This document shows positions 16,225-25,737 of a stretch of DNA of 62,125 bases, in pieces. Under the pieces are notes generated by a model. That model had not been told where the DNA came from, did no database searches, and saw only the letters and a program-made list of their open reading frames with translations. This stretch comes from CAYNFR01 sp964396595 (lineage in GTDB: Bacteria; Bacteroidota; Bacteroidia; Chitinophagales; Saprospiraceae). Position 1 is the stretch's first letter. The number at the start of each line of letters is the position of its first letter. The DNA is taken from NCBI GenBank assembly GCA_964396595.1, contig CAYNFR010000022.1, positions 1 through 62,125 of the forward strand. Reading direction: 5' to 3'. A program made the translations under genes and the position numbers.

Positions 16225-18699
16225 TTACATACCTATCCTAAGCCGAATGCCTCTTTTCATGCCAATATCCGTCAACGGTGCCCATGCAAAATCTAATCTT
16301 AACAAGCGTACAAAGCTGAATCCTATCTTATCAACGCCAATATGGAACTCTGCATGATCTGGATTACCTCCTGTGCGGAGATACTTTGCCCCGGATACGA
16401 GTGACCAGCCCAATTTACTGAGAGCAGGCATGCGGCCAAGAATAAAGCCATTGAAGTTATGCTCAAGGTGCATTTGCAGATAGTGATCAGGTGTACTATA
16501 TCCATAATAAGGCAAGAGCAAAAAACTCCTGTGACCATGATTGAGCGGCGCAAAAAATATCTCATTACCTAGAAAATGCCGATAATCTACTATCTCCATG
16601 TTCCTACGCCCGAAAAATACACCACCATTAGCCCACCATTTAAATTCTCCAGCCACGCCCAGCATATATTGGTCACTCAATGAAGTGCTTAATCGCTGAT
16701 AAGCAATATCAGTATCATCAATTGACTTAACATATTGATATGACACCTGCCAATGAGGTCCTTTGGCCCCACTGCTAAATCTGCGATCAGGAAACACCGT
16801 ATATCGCTGACCAAATCTGATGGAGCTATTAATGCCAAGTTTTATCACCCTGCTCGGATCAAATGCCAGATCTTCATTTAATGGATTCAATGCATCATTG
16901 GAACTATATGATCTATCTTTCTTGAAAATGCTGTAATCAGAATTATTGACAAGTGCTCTTCGTTCATGAATGTGTGCATAAGGCGCTATCACCACACCCG
17001 GTGCTATCTCCGTAGTGAAATTTAATTCGATGTAATCCTTTTCATAAAATTTGGCATAATTCTCCTTCACAAATAAGGAATAAAACATATTCATCGAACT
17101 CGATATCGGTTCTTCTTCATTTATTTGGTTAATTACCCTGCCTACTCTCAATTGCCATTGATGAGGCTTCATTCGGGTGGGTCGGTAGGTAAAATAACCA
17201 TTTACCCTGAGGCGTCTTTCGGCGAAGCCGTAATTCATATTAGCACCGAACAAAATTCGCTTGACATAATCCTCGTCGTAGTACTTTCTAAAACTCAAGG
17301 CTAGCGAGCTGTTCCATCCTTGCACAGTGTTGAATGACAAATCACTCAACGGACTGCTAACATCCATAAAAAACAAATTCTTGGTCTTACTATAGTTATA
17401 GCCTCCTATTAAATTGCCAGGATGAAATCGATTATTATGTCGATCAATTGAATCCTTAAAAGCAGGAGATTCACGGACTAATCTGATACTATCTTTGACG
17501 ACATAGTCAATCTTCTCTTCATCTGTCAATGGAACAGGCCTTATCGTTTCCCAGTAGCTACTATCGCGTCTATTGGACTCGGGTAAAACTTCATGCACTA
17601 CTCGATTAAAGAACTTTCGCTCAAATTCCGGATTAAGGTCATAGTCCGAATAAATAGCCGAAAACTGTCCGGTGAATTTAAACCCAAATCCCGACAAATT
17701 AAATTTGATCGTATTGCTGAATATTCGCCAGACATCATCTTCCGGTATATACAAGAAGACTTGATTACACATCAAAGAATCTACAAAATAAACCTGTGTA
17801 GCCTTGGCGGTGGCGCCTAGTTCTACTGCATAAATATTCCAGCTGTCTTCCACTATATAAATACTTCCATAATACACCGGATCTGTGTCACGCCTAGGAA
17901 TAACCTTTATCTTATTGATCAATCTGTGCTCTTCATCATAAAAAGTACCCAGTAGCTCGTACTTGTAGTACGTCATAGCATTATCGGCTATCGGTGACAC
18001 CATAGGTCTGCTGAGGGTGACTGTATTCTCGTAAAAATCAAACTGCATCTCCTTGGCACTATTAAAGCTGTATCCACGATCTTTACCGCTATACTTACTC
18101 GAGATAACGACCTCCTTGTAATCATCCGGTGCGCTGAAATGCAACTCAGAAATAGATTCTGAAAGATATACGATACCCTGTCTATTACTATCCAGATTTC
18201 CATCGAGGTCTCCTATTTCGAATCCGAATATTGATTTCGGAGCATCAAGGATTTTTTGATTTCCTTTGACATACACTTGACAACTGAAAGATTTTACACG
18301 ATCACGGTGAAATTTTCTTTTTCTCTGCGCTTCGCGAATAACCCTGTAAGCAGGATCTTCTGCATCTGCGCGTAGTACTAGTTCGGTGAGCATATGCGCT
18401 TCTGCGGCTAATTGGACATCAAGGAATATAGGTACATCATCTATTACGACTTCTTTGATAAGGGTTTTATAACCTAAGTGCTGGAAGGCTATCGAGTATG
18501 CCCCGCGTTCAAGAAGTAATTTGTATTGGCCTTGCTCGTTAGAGCTGGTGCCACGAGTGGTGTTAAGAACATACACATTGGTAAACGGTAGGGCTTCTCC
18601 GAATTCATCAACGATCGTCCCTTGAACTTGTGCATGGGCTGTTAAACTGATAATCAACCATCCAAGTATCAAAAAAGTCCTGCCGATCTTCTGCCGCAT
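16225..18699 (-). CDS. DUF5686/carboxypeptidase-regulatory-like outer membrane protein
   Basis: The 824-residue product has a signal peptide (to about residue 23, ending AHA), then a carboxypeptidase D regulatory-like beta-sandwich (VQGTIVDEFGEALPFTNVYV with GQYKL and FQHLGYKT), then a long DUF5686 region with many aromatic beta strands that ends in a C-terminal strand RGIRLRIGM, as in outer-membrane barrels. Members are widespread in Bacteroidota; some are thought to be surface or TonB-related, but their function is not settled. The gene is complete and stands before the Nudix gene. Confidence 0.88.
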   Translation of the reverse strand: MRQKIGRTFLILGWLIISLTAHAQVQGTIVDEFGEALPFTNVYVLNTTRGTSSNEQGQYKLLLERGAYSIAFQHLGYKTLIKEVVIDDVPIFLDVQLAAEAHMLTELVLRADAEDPAYRVIREAQRKRKFHRDRVKSFSCQVYVKGNQKILDAPKSIFGFEIGDLDGNLDSNRQGIVYLSESISELHFSAPDDYKEVVISSKYSGKDRGYSFNSAKEMQFDFYENTVTLSRPMVSPIADNAMTYYKYELLGTFYDEEHRLINKIKVIPRRDTDPVYYGSIYIVEDSWNIYAVELGATAKATQVYFVDSLMCNQVFLYIPEDDVWRIFSNTIKFNLSGFGFKFTGQFSAIYSDYDLNPEFERKFFNRVVHEVLPESNRRDSSYWETIRPVPLTDEEKIDYVVKDSIRLVRESPAFKDSIDRHNNRFHPGNLIGGYNYSKTKNLFFMDVSSPLSDLSFNTVQGWNSSLALSFRKYYDEDYVKRILFGANMNYGFAERRLRVNGYFTYRPTRMKPHQWQLRVGRVINQINEEEPISSSMNMFYSLFVKENYAKFYEKDYIELNFTTEIAPGVVIAPYAHIHERRALVNNSDYSIFKKDRSYSSNDALNPLNEDLAFDPSRVIKLGINSSIRFGQRYTVFPDRRFSSGAKGPHWQVSYQYVKSIDDTDIAYQRLSTSLSDQYMLGVAGEFKWWANGGVFFGRRNMEIVDYRHFLGNEIFFAPLNHGHRSFLLLPYYGYSTPDHYLQMHLEHNFNGFILGRMPALSKLGWSLVSGAKYLRTGGNPDHAEFHIGVDKIGFSFVRLLRLDFAWAPLTDIGMKRGIRLRIGM

Positions 18700-19111
18700 G
18701 GTATAATATTAAGTATGAAGAAACTAAATTAGACAGTTTAGAACTACGCATACAAGGATATGTGTATATAATAGACTAAGTATATTGTAGATCGGACAAA
18801 CGCATGATTACGTGTGAAGCTATTCTTGGAGGTACACTTATATTCCTTTAGGAAACACTTTGTGCTACTTTGTGTAATAGCTATATCACAAAAAACACAG
18901 AACCATATCACATTTGATACAATTGAAATTGATTATAATTTGAGATGTATAGAAGAAGTTAAGCATAAGCGAGATTCTGACCCAAAGGAGTCAGCTTGTC
19001 AATAATTTCTTTCTTTTGAACTGTTTAATTTTTACGTAACCACTTAAAAGAGAGCCATAAAGAGAAAAAGAAATTAATCTTGGTATCTCATAATACAGAA
19101 CTAACGCAATT
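18700..19111. other. Intergenic region, no convincing gene
   Basis: About 410 bp between divergent DUF5686 and cutC genes. A 63-codon frame at 18814 to 19005 has no recognisable domain. The stretch ctttgtgctactttgtgta with nearby cacagaacc resembles the dispersed intergenic sequence that often precedes GxxExxY genes in Bacteroidota, but no such gene remains here. Promoters for both neighbours must lie in this region. Confidence 0.55.
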
Positions 19112-19732
19112 ATGACATTTCGTAAAGAAGCTTGTGTTGAAAATTACCATGAAGCAAGGGCCGCTGTGGTAGCTGGAGCGGATCAAATAGAGTTATGTTC
19201 GGCTCTGGATCTGGACGGACTTAGCCCGCATGAAGCGGATATCATCATGTCAATGACACTTGATGTACCAATTAAAGTGATGATACGTCTACGGGGTGGA
19301 GATTTCGTCTATAGCAGAACCGAAGGGCGGTTGATGATAGAACAGATTTATAGATTCAAGGATATGGGTGTACAACATTTTGTCATCGGCATGCTGACGA
19401 AGACGGGCGAGATAGACTTCACACTATTAGAATCTAGTCGAGCAGCGGCAGGAGATAGTACGATATGTTTTCACAAAGCCATCGACAGTGCATCAGATAT
19501 CATTGGGGCCACCCGCAATCTTGTCATCAGTGGATTAATCGACAGCTTATTGTCTAGTGGTGGCTATGCTACTGCTCTAGAAGGCGCACATAATCTTTTA
19601 ATGATGAAGGATGTTGCCGGAAAGGCGGTAGAAATTATTCCAGCCGGTAAAATAACCTATCACAACATTCTTGACATTCATGAAATATTGGACTGCCGTA
19701 CTTATCACGGTAGGCGCATCGTAGAATTATAG
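19112..19732 (+). CDS. cutC: CutC-family copper homeostasis protein
   Basis: The 206-residue product is a CutC TIM barrel. Typical segments are KEACVENYHEA, GADQIELCSALDLDGLSP, VMIRLRGGDFVYS, HFVIGMLTKTGEID, CFHKAIDSASD and LLSSGGYATALEGA. The family was tied to copper tolerance in Escherichia coli, though that link is disputed and the biochemical role is not known. It is slightly shorter than the roughly 240-residue average, ending soon after EIIPAGKITYHN, so the C-terminus may be reduced. It is a single gene. Confidence 0.9.
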   Translation: MTFRKEACVENYHEARAAVVAGADQIELCSALDLDGLSPHEADIIMSMTLDVPIKVMIRLRGGDFVYSRTEGRLMIEQIYRFKDMGVQHFVIGMLTKTGEIDFTLLESSRAAAGDSTICFHKAIDSASDIIGATRNLVISGLIDSLLSSGGYATALEGAHNLLMMKDVAGKAVEIIPAGKITYHNILDIHEILDCRTYHGRRIVEL

Positions 19733-19968
19733 ACTCACAATCACTACAAAATCACCCGTAATCATTTGGCTTGATTATTGGGGAAACAATATCAATTATT
19801 GACAATCAGAGAGAGCCTCTGCCTCTTTATTAATGAAGTCGTCAGAAATGAAGTGTGGTTGTGACAATGGTCTTTTTTACTAGTTACTAAAGGCTGACGC
19901 CAATATGAAAAGAAAGACTTTGTTGATCTAAGAGTGCTCTGACTGTCGAATACAATGTAAATTTGCAC

Positions 19969-21651
19969 ATGGAATACATTTATAAGCCCCCTACAAGAGC
20001 ACAGATTTCACGAGTTGCCATACAGCGTATGTATATCACCATGCGCCATTTGTTCTTCAGAGGAAGTTATAAACCACTAGGAAAATCAAGCGAGGGCATG
20101 GCGGAGAGTTTGATCGCCATCAATCCCGAGATTTACGGCAGCATTGCTGATCCGGAACGTGTAGAATTAAATGGGTTACTTTATGTACTCCAGCGTCTTC
20201 CCCAAGGTATCGAAGAGTGTAGATCCATTCATATGATGAGCCGAGAAGGCTACGATACCTCGTCATTTGAACCCATAATTCCGCCTAAGCGCCGTCGCAA
20301 CTGTTATCGGATAGATCCCGAGCAAATGTATATAGAACTGACACGAGGTGGCAGCGATGTGTATGATATACTCACTCACTTGACCTTCATGTACAACGAG
20401 GCAGAAAAAATCCGACAAAACAGTCTGCGTGTAAGTGCTCGATACAGCAGGCCATGGACAATGCTGACCGAGATCGTAGAAAAAATTAAACGAGGCGAGC
20501 CTTATGATATTGATGTAGCACTTAGTTATTTATGTCCGTTGCTCGGGCGAACTTATGTTGAGGTAAAGAATGCAAGTAAAAAATTTGATGATGCCGAAGG
20601 TGTGAATGATCTTTTCAGGATAAGCTATTCGCTGGGACAGCGAAGCCTAGAAGAATTTCAAGAAAATCGAGATCGAGAAATTACCTTTTCGCCGGCATTG
20701 CGTGCAACACTAGGAATACACATGCTCGGCGAAGTATGGGCATTCGACATAAAGAATCAACTGCACGCATTAGGACTGATAGATAGACCGCTCCATATTA
20801 TCAGTGCCAATATGCATAGTGTCCTCAACACTCTTTTTGCAGAGCACGTACTCAATGAAGAATCATCAAGCCATGGATTGATGTACTGGGCCGAAAAACT
20901 TAGCCAATCAAAAAATGAAGATTTACGTCAAAAAGTAAGAAAATATGCCTTACTGCATGGGATGACAGAAATGCCTGACCAAAGCGGAACCAATATTGAT
21001 ACACAACTATTCGATCTCGATAAGCTACCGCAGTCATTAAAAGATAAATGGAATATTCCCGCCTCCGATGCGCCTGTCATCTTTGTCATGGACTATGCCT
21101 TCGGCGAGCAGGCTTATGAAACATTGGATGAATTATTAAAACCTTTTGAGATCGAAGAAAAAAAGATTCCCTTGCGCGTGGCCTCCGTTAACATTATGGG
21201 TAAAGCAGGGATACTCGCCGGAAAGAAAGGCGATATCATGATTGCAACAGCACATGTATTCGAAGGAAGCGCGGACAACTATCCTTTTAAAAATGAACTG
21301 GATATAAGGCATTTTGAAAAATATAAAATACCTGTATTCAAGGGAACAATGATCAGTGTATTAGGTACGTCTCTTCAAAATAAGGACGTACTCAATTATT
21401 TTTTAAAATCCTCATGGAAGGCTATTGGTCTGGAAATGGAAGGTGCACATTATCAGAAAGCCATTCAGGTAGCATCTAAAATTCGTCATAACATCAGTCC
21501 AAGGGTCAAATTGCGATATGCCTATTATGCTTCAGATAACCCACTGGAAACTGGATCAACATTAGCATCCGGCAGCCTCGGCGCAGATGGTGTTAAGCCA
21601 ACTTATGCCATCACCATCGAAATGATCAAACAGATTCTTCACATCAAGTGA
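19969..21651 (+). CDS. DUF6909-like protein with nucleoside-phosphorylase-like C-terminal half
   Basis: The 560-residue product (ATG at 19969; an in-frame TTG lies two codons upstream) has an N-terminal helical half without a known fold and a C-terminal half from about residue 365 that looks like a purine nucleoside phosphorylase/AMP nucleosidase domain: VIFVMDYAFGEQ, GKAGILAGKKGDIMIA, and GLEMEGAHYQKAIQ at about 487, where MEME-type motifs contact the ribose in phosphorylases. I associate this with a Bacteroidota family labelled DUF6909. A nucleoside or nucleotide substrate is plausible but unproven. TAAATTTG at 19958 to 19965 fits the -7 box and would give an almost leaderless message. Confidence 0.75.
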   Translation: MEYIYKPPTRAQISRVAIQRMYITMRHLFFRGSYKPLGKSSEGMAESLIAINPEIYGSIADPERVELNGLLYVLQRLPQGIEECRSIHMMSREGYDTSSFEPIIPPKRRRNCYRIDPEQMYIELTRGGSDVYDILTHLTFMYNEAEKIRQNSLRVSARYSRPWTMLTEIVEKIKRGEPYDIDVALSYLCPLLGRTYVEVKNASKKFDDAEGVNDLFRISYSLGQRSLEEFQENRDREITFSPALRATLGIHMLGEVWAFDIKNQLHALGLIDRPLHIISANMHSVLNTLFAEHVLNEESSSHGLMYWAEKLSQSKNEDLRQKVRKYALLHGMTEMPDQSGTNIDTQLFDLDKLPQSLKDKWNIPASDAPVIFVMDYAFGEQAYETLDELLKPFEIEEKKIPLRVASVNIMGKAGILAGKKGDIMIATAHVFEGSADNYPFKNELDIRHFEKYKIPVFKGTMISVLGTSLQNKDVLNYFLKSSWKAIGLEMEGAHYQKAIQVASKIRHNISPRVKLRYAYYASDNPLETGSTLASGSLGADGVKPTYAITIEMIKQILHIK

Positions 21652-22058
21652 ACGAAGTAGCGTTGGAATGAAATAGGCTTCGTGACTCTTTTCATACAAA
21701 TGCCTGACGATTCAGCAGTCATTTGATATGTTTTTGTATATCTGTGTATTCTGAGGGGGTAAAAAGTCCACAAAAGATGATGTATGATGTTATTGCCAGC
21801 GATCAACAGTCTGATCTGTGTCATCTGTGTTCAAAAATAAAGGGCTCTTGGATAAGGTAGTTGAACGGATTGGGGCAGATTTCATTAATTAAATGCTTAC
21901 CAGATCTTGCAGCTTATAACTCATTTCTAGATGTGAAAGCAAATATCTAATTGGTTACCCATATCTGTTATAATCACAAACACACTCAATTCATAACAAC
22001 AAGAGCTCCCCGTGAGGCGGGCAGCTCTTATCATCTATCCATATTGGGCGCTAGCCCA
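21652..22058. other. Intergenic region between convergent genes
   Basis: About 400 bp with no coding potential that I trust. It contains a hairpin after fadB (22001 to 22029). The text gtctgatctgtgtcatctgtgttca near 21811 is like the dispersed sequence often found before GxxExxY genes, so this may be the scar of a lost gene. Confidence 0.5.
22001..22029 (-). terminator. Hairpin at the end of the fad operon
   Basis: AAGAGCT at 22001 and AGCTCTT at 22023 form the base of an inverted repeat continued by CCC/GGG pairs around a GTGAGG-type loop. It lies 30 bp after the fadB-like stop codon. No T tract follows on the lower strand, so it may act as a 3' stabiliser rather than a classical terminator. 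Confidence 0.55.
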
Positions 22059-24200
22059 TTATTTATAATCGTGAATACTCTTGCCTTGCTCGGCCATACT
22101 TCGCAGCTTGTCAGAAACCTTAAATCGCGCTCCGTACTTCTTTGTAAACAGATCGCAATCAGCTATAAACTGACGAATGCCTACATAATCGATGTATGAC
22201 AATGCTCCTCCTGTGTAGATGGGAAATCCCCATCCGAGAATCGAGCCGATGTCGCCATCCTTCACAGATGTGAGAACGCCTTCTTCCAGGCATCTAAAAC
22301 TCTCTAGTGCTTGTCTGTGCATGATGCGCTTAGCGATGGTCTCTTTGTCGAGTGTATCCACCTTACTGTTGAAAATATTGGCCAGTTCCGGCCAGATAAA
22401 TTTCTTGTCGCCTTGAGGATACTCATAATAACCTTTGCCCGCTTTCTTACCTTCGCGACCATGTTTTTCAACAAGCATTTTCTGGAGATTATAGAACCGA
22501 GTCATATCCTTCGGCTTTTTGCGAGAAGGATCACTTTCGTAAACATGTAGGCCAAGTGTCAAGGATACTTCATCTGTCACGGCCAAAGGCCCAACAGGCA
22601 TACCTTGATTCTTCGCGATATTTTCAATCATGATCGCCGGAACACCTTCTTCGAGCAAAAATCCACCTTCAGCGCAATAGGTGCCGAAGCATCTACTCGT
22701 AAAGAATCCTCGACTGTCATTGACTACGATTGGTATTTTGTTGATGGCTACGACATAATCAATCGCCGCTGCAATGGCACGTTTATTTGTTTTTTCACCG
22801 ACGATAATCTCTACCAGCGGCATCTTGTCTACCGGGCTAAAAAAGTGTACTCCTATAAAGTTCTCCGGGCGGTCAGATGCCTTTGCCAATAGTGTAATCG
22901 GGATAGTCGAAGTATTGGATCCATAAATCCTGTCCTTGCCCAAGACTGCTTCTGTTTCTTTAGTCACGCGTGCCTTTAGCTCCGGATTCTCGAACACTGC
23001 CTCGATAACCATATCACATCCTGCGACAGCACTCGGGTCTGCCGTCGGGTGTATTCGCGCAAGTATCTGATCGGCCTGCTCTTGTGCTATTCTTTTTTGT
23101 GAAACACGCTTTTTGAGCAATTCTACCGAATAAGACTTTCCTTTCTCAGCTCCTTCGATTGTGACATCCTTTAGCACTACCTCCATACCTGCATAGGCCG
23201 AGACGTATGCAATGCCGGCACCCATCATGCCCGCACCAAGTATGCCGAGCTTATTAATTTTATAGTGACCAAATCCTGCTGGTTTTGCTTTGCCTTTTTT
23301 CGCCTCTTGAATGGCGATGAATCCAGTGCGGATCATATTCTTAGCTTCCTTGCTGGTGAGAGCCTTGACAAAATAGCGCGCTTCTATCTCCAATGCCCGA
23401 TCTATCTTCGTCTGCAATCCTTCATACATCACGCTAAGGGCGTATTGTGCAGCCGGATAATTGCCATGTGTCACCTTGCGGACATTTCCTATACCGCCGA
23501 TCATGGTCTGAGCGCCATTGGGCGTGAAGAGCGCGCCACCCGGTATCTTATACCCTCTCTCGTCCCATGGTTGTGCAGGTTTAGGATTAGCAGCTATCCA
23601 TGCTTTGGCTTTAGCCATTATATCATTCATGTCATCTGCCAGATCATGAATCAGACCGTCTCTTTTGGCTTTTGCCGGATCAGCCTGAATACCTTGAAGG
23701 ATATACGTCATGGCATTTTGAATACCGAGCAGATAAGGCGCCTTGGCGGTACCTCCGCCACCTGGAAACAAGCCTACATTTATTTCCGGAAATCCAATTT
23801 TTATTTTGGCATCCGCCAATGAAATCCTGTGATGACATGTCAGGCATAGCTCGAGGCCTCCACCTAGGGCATGTCCATTAATAGCCGCAACGAAGGGCTT
23901 CCCTCCCTGCTCTATCTCTCTGAAATGCGTGTGCATCTGTAGCGCATTGCCCAGCATCTCTTCTGATGTCTTTACTTTTTCCAAAGCGTTAAGATCTGCG
24001 CCAGCCATAAACATCTTGGCGCCTGAGGTGACAATCACTCCTTTTACCTCCGCATCTGATATCGCCTTTTTCGCCACTTCTATATATGCCTGGATAAAAT
24101 CCGCACTGAAGAGATTAGTCGGATGATCCACCATATGAATAGTGATCAAGGCAATGCCGTCATGGTCCACCTGATAACTCAAAATATTGTTCTTTATCAT
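22059..24200 (-). CDS. fadB: Enoyl-CoA hydratase / 3-hydroxyacyl-CoA dehydrogenase (fatty oxidation multifunctional protein)
   Basis: The 713-residue product carries a crotonase domain (residues 1 to about 200; AINGHALGGGLELCLTC and FPEINVGLFPGGGG, with E117 and E139 as the hydratase pair) and a 3-hydroxyacyl-CoA dehydrogenase (NAD motif LGILGAGMMGAGIAY at about 318, then HFFSPVDKMPLVEI and the C-terminal helical domain). It catalyses the second and third steps of beta-oxidation. It lies 46 bp downstream of the thiolase gene, the standard fadAB pairing. Without a partner-interaction test, FadB versus FadJ naming is a convention. Expression may be controlled by the divergent TetR. Confidence 0.95.
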   Translation of the reverse strand: MIKNNILSYQVDHDGIALITIHMVDHPTNLFSADFIQAYIEVAKKAISDAEVKGVIVTSGAKMFMAGADLNALEKVKTSEEMLGNALQMHTHFREIEQGGKPFVAAINGHALGGGLELCLTCHHRISLADAKIKIGFPEINVGLFPGGGGTAKAPYLLGIQNAMTYILQGIQADPAKAKRDGLIHDLADDMNDIMAKAKAWIAANPKPAQPWDERGYKIPGGALFTPNGAQTMIGGIGNVRKVTHGNYPAAQYALSVMYEGLQTKIDRALEIEARYFVKALTSKEAKNMIRTGFIAIQEAKKGKAKPAGFGHYKINKLGILGAGMMGAGIAYVSAYAGMEVVLKDVTIEGAEKGKSYSVELLKKRVSQKRIAQEQADQILARIHPTADPSAVAGCDMVIEAVFENPELKARVTKETEAVLGKDRIYGSNTSTIPITLLAKASDRPENFIGVHFFSPVDKMPLVEIIVGEKTNKRAIAAAIDYVVAINKIPIVVNDSRGFFTSRCFGTYCAEGGFLLEEGVPAIMIENIAKNQGMPVGPLAVTDEVSLTLGLHVYESDPSRKKPKDMTRFYNLQKMLVEKHGREGKKAGKGYYEYPQGDKKFIWPELANIFNSKVDTLDKETIAKRIMHRQALESFRCLEEGVLTSVKDGDIGSILGWGFPIYTGGALSYIDYVGIRQFIADCDLFTKKYGARFKVSDKLRSMAEQGKSIHDYK

Positions 24201-24246
24201 ATTATATTGATATTCAATTAGTTAAAAAATATTCGGTATAGCTAGA

Positions 24247-25449
24247 CTATACACGCTCGATGATAGTCGCAATACCCATACCGCCTGCGATACACAATGT
24301 CGCCAGTCCAGTATTCTTGTTCTGACGCTCCAGCTCGTCGAGTACCGTGCCAAGTATCATGCAACCCGTAGCTCCCAGCGGATGACCCAATGCTATGGCA
24401 CCACCATTGACATTGACTATGTTATGAGGGATATCCATATCTTCTATATACCTGATCGCGACAGATGCAAATGCCTCATTAATCTCGTAAAGGTCTATGT
24501 CAGACTTGCTCATCCGTGCTTTTTTGAGAGCAGCACGAGAGGCAGGCGCAGGACCAAGAAGCATAATAGTCGGATCTGTTCCCACCACACCTATGCTTCT
24601 GATACGGGCGCGCGGCGTAAGACCAAGTTTCTTGCCTATAGCTTTATTGCCGATCAATGCGATGGCTGCTCCATCTACTATCGCTGATGAGTTACCCGCG
24701 TGATGTACGTGCTTGATCTCTTCTACCTCGGGGTATCTGTCTATAGCTACAGCATTAAATCCACCCATGGCCCCCATCATTTCGAAGGCCGGAGAAAGCT
24801 GTCCAAGAGCCTCTGTGGTCGTCCCCGGACGGACATTCTCATCTCTGTCGAGAATGGTAATGCCATTTACATCTCTCACATTAAAACGTGATTTAAACCG
24901 CCCTTCTTTTTCTGCTATTGCGGCACGTCGCTGTGACTCCACGGCAAACGCATCCACTGTTTCTCTTGTATAACCAAACTTAGTTGCGATTAAGTCCGCA
25001 CTTATTCCCTGTGGGATCGCATGACCAGGCATAGCCACAGCAGGATCCATCATCAGTGCACCACCATCCGAACCCATCGCTACACGCGACATGCTCTCTA
25101 CCCCTCCGGCTATTAATAATTGGGCAAATCCACTTTTTACATAAGCTGCTGCATGATTGACCGCCTCGAGACCTGAGCCGCAAAAACGATTGAGCGTCAC
25201 ACCACATAAATGATCTCCATAACCGGAATGCTGTGCAGCAGATTTAGCCACATTGGCTCCTTGATCCATGATCTGCGTTACACAGCCCAAGATCACATCC
25301 TCTACCAGTCGGGTATCAAGATGATGTTTCACTTTGAGATCGACCAACAATTGTGTCGCCAGATGAGTCGCCGTCACACTGTGTAAGGCACCTTTTGCAT
25401 TACCGCGACCTCTCACGGTCCGGACGATGTCATAAATGTAAGCTTCCAT
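24247..25449 (-). CDS. fadA: Acetyl-CoA C-acyltransferase (3-ketoacyl-CoA thiolase)
   Basis: The 400-residue product is a type II thiolase that cleaves 3-ketoacyl-CoA with CoA. The nucleophile is C90 in NRFCGSGLEAVNHAA, followed by the family motif NGGAIALGHPLGATG (catalytic histidine) and CIAGGMGIATI with the second cysteine. It is the first gene of the fadA-fadB operon on the lower strand. The 288-bp region to the divergent tetR holds two copies of ATTGGC-N6-GCCAAT-type palindromes, one 99 bp upstream of this start. Biosynthetic acetyl-CoA acetyltransferase is the main alternative, but the FadB partner argues for degradation. Confidence 0.94.
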   Translation of the reverse strand: MEAYIYDIVRTVRGRGNAKGALHSVTATHLATQLLVDLKVKHHLDTRLVEDVILGCVTQIMDQGANVAKSAAQHSGYGDHLCGVTLNRFCGSGLEAVNHAAAYVKSGFAQLLIAGGVESMSRVAMGSDGGALMMDPAVAMPGHAIPQGISADLIATKFGYTRETVDAFAVESQRRAAIAEKEGRFKSRFNVRDVNGITILDRDENVRPGTTTEALGQLSPAFEMMGAMGGFNAVAIDRYPEVEEIKHVHHAGNSSAIVDGAAIALIGNKAIGKKLGLTPRARIRSIGVVGTDPTIMLLGPAPASRAALKKARMSKSDIDLYEINEAFASVAIRYIEDMDIPHNIVNVNGGAIALGHPLGATGCMILGTVLDELERQNKNTGLATLCIAGGMGIATIIERV

Positions 25450-25547
25450 AATGCTTGTTTATTTTATCAATTAATAGTTCAAAGATGTCAATTATCTATT
25501 CCAAGAGTTGACCATAACCAACCTCAATCTCTTCAGTACGGTTATCT

Positions 25548-25565
25548 ATTGGCATATACGCCAAT
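25548..25565. promoter_or_regulatory. ATTGGC-N6-GCCAAT palindrome, candidate TetR operator (fadA side)
   Basis: ATTGGC-ATATAC-GCCAAT is a perfect 6+6 inverted repeat in the fadA/tetR intergenic region, 99 bp before the fadA ATG. Its half-sites and spacing recur at 25703, 8557 (one mismatch) and 4911. TetR-family dimers often bind such repeats. Binding is inferred. Confidence 0.6.
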
Positions 25566-25683
25566 TCGTCAATTACCCAAAGGTAAGATATTATTTTACA
25601 CTTGTGATGATAAGCATCGCAATGACGCTATTAGCTACGTAATAGCAAATTTATATTCTTTCAGAGTTGACATTTTCTAAAAA

Positions 25684-25720
25684 ATTGGCAAACTTGCAGT
25701 TTTTTGGCGCAAATGCCAAT
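25684..25720. promoter_or_regulatory. Tandem palindromes before tetR, candidate auto-operator
   Basis: TTTGGC-GCAAAT-GCCAAT (25703 to 25720) lies 17 bp before the tetR ATG and matches the fadA-side site. Directly left of it, ATTGGC-AAACTT-GCAGTT (25684 to 25701) has a perfect left half and a degenerate right half, 19 bp away from start to start, close to two helical turns. The arrangement would suit cooperative binding and autorepression. Confidence 0.55.
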
Positions 25721-25737
25721 TAGCCTAATATACGACT

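Noticed and set aside
18814..19005. 63-codon frame before cutC
   Set aside because: Lies in divergent intergenic DNA, with no recognisable domain and a sequence like dispersed intergenic repeats.
19901..19915. GACGCCAATA before the DUF6909 gene as a TetR site
   Set aside because: Only the right half-site; the left half is absent at the required spacing.
22046..22059. TGGGC-GCTA-GCCCA palindrome at the end of fadB
   Set aside because: Short stem that partly overlaps the coding end; the nearby hairpin at 22001 is stronger.
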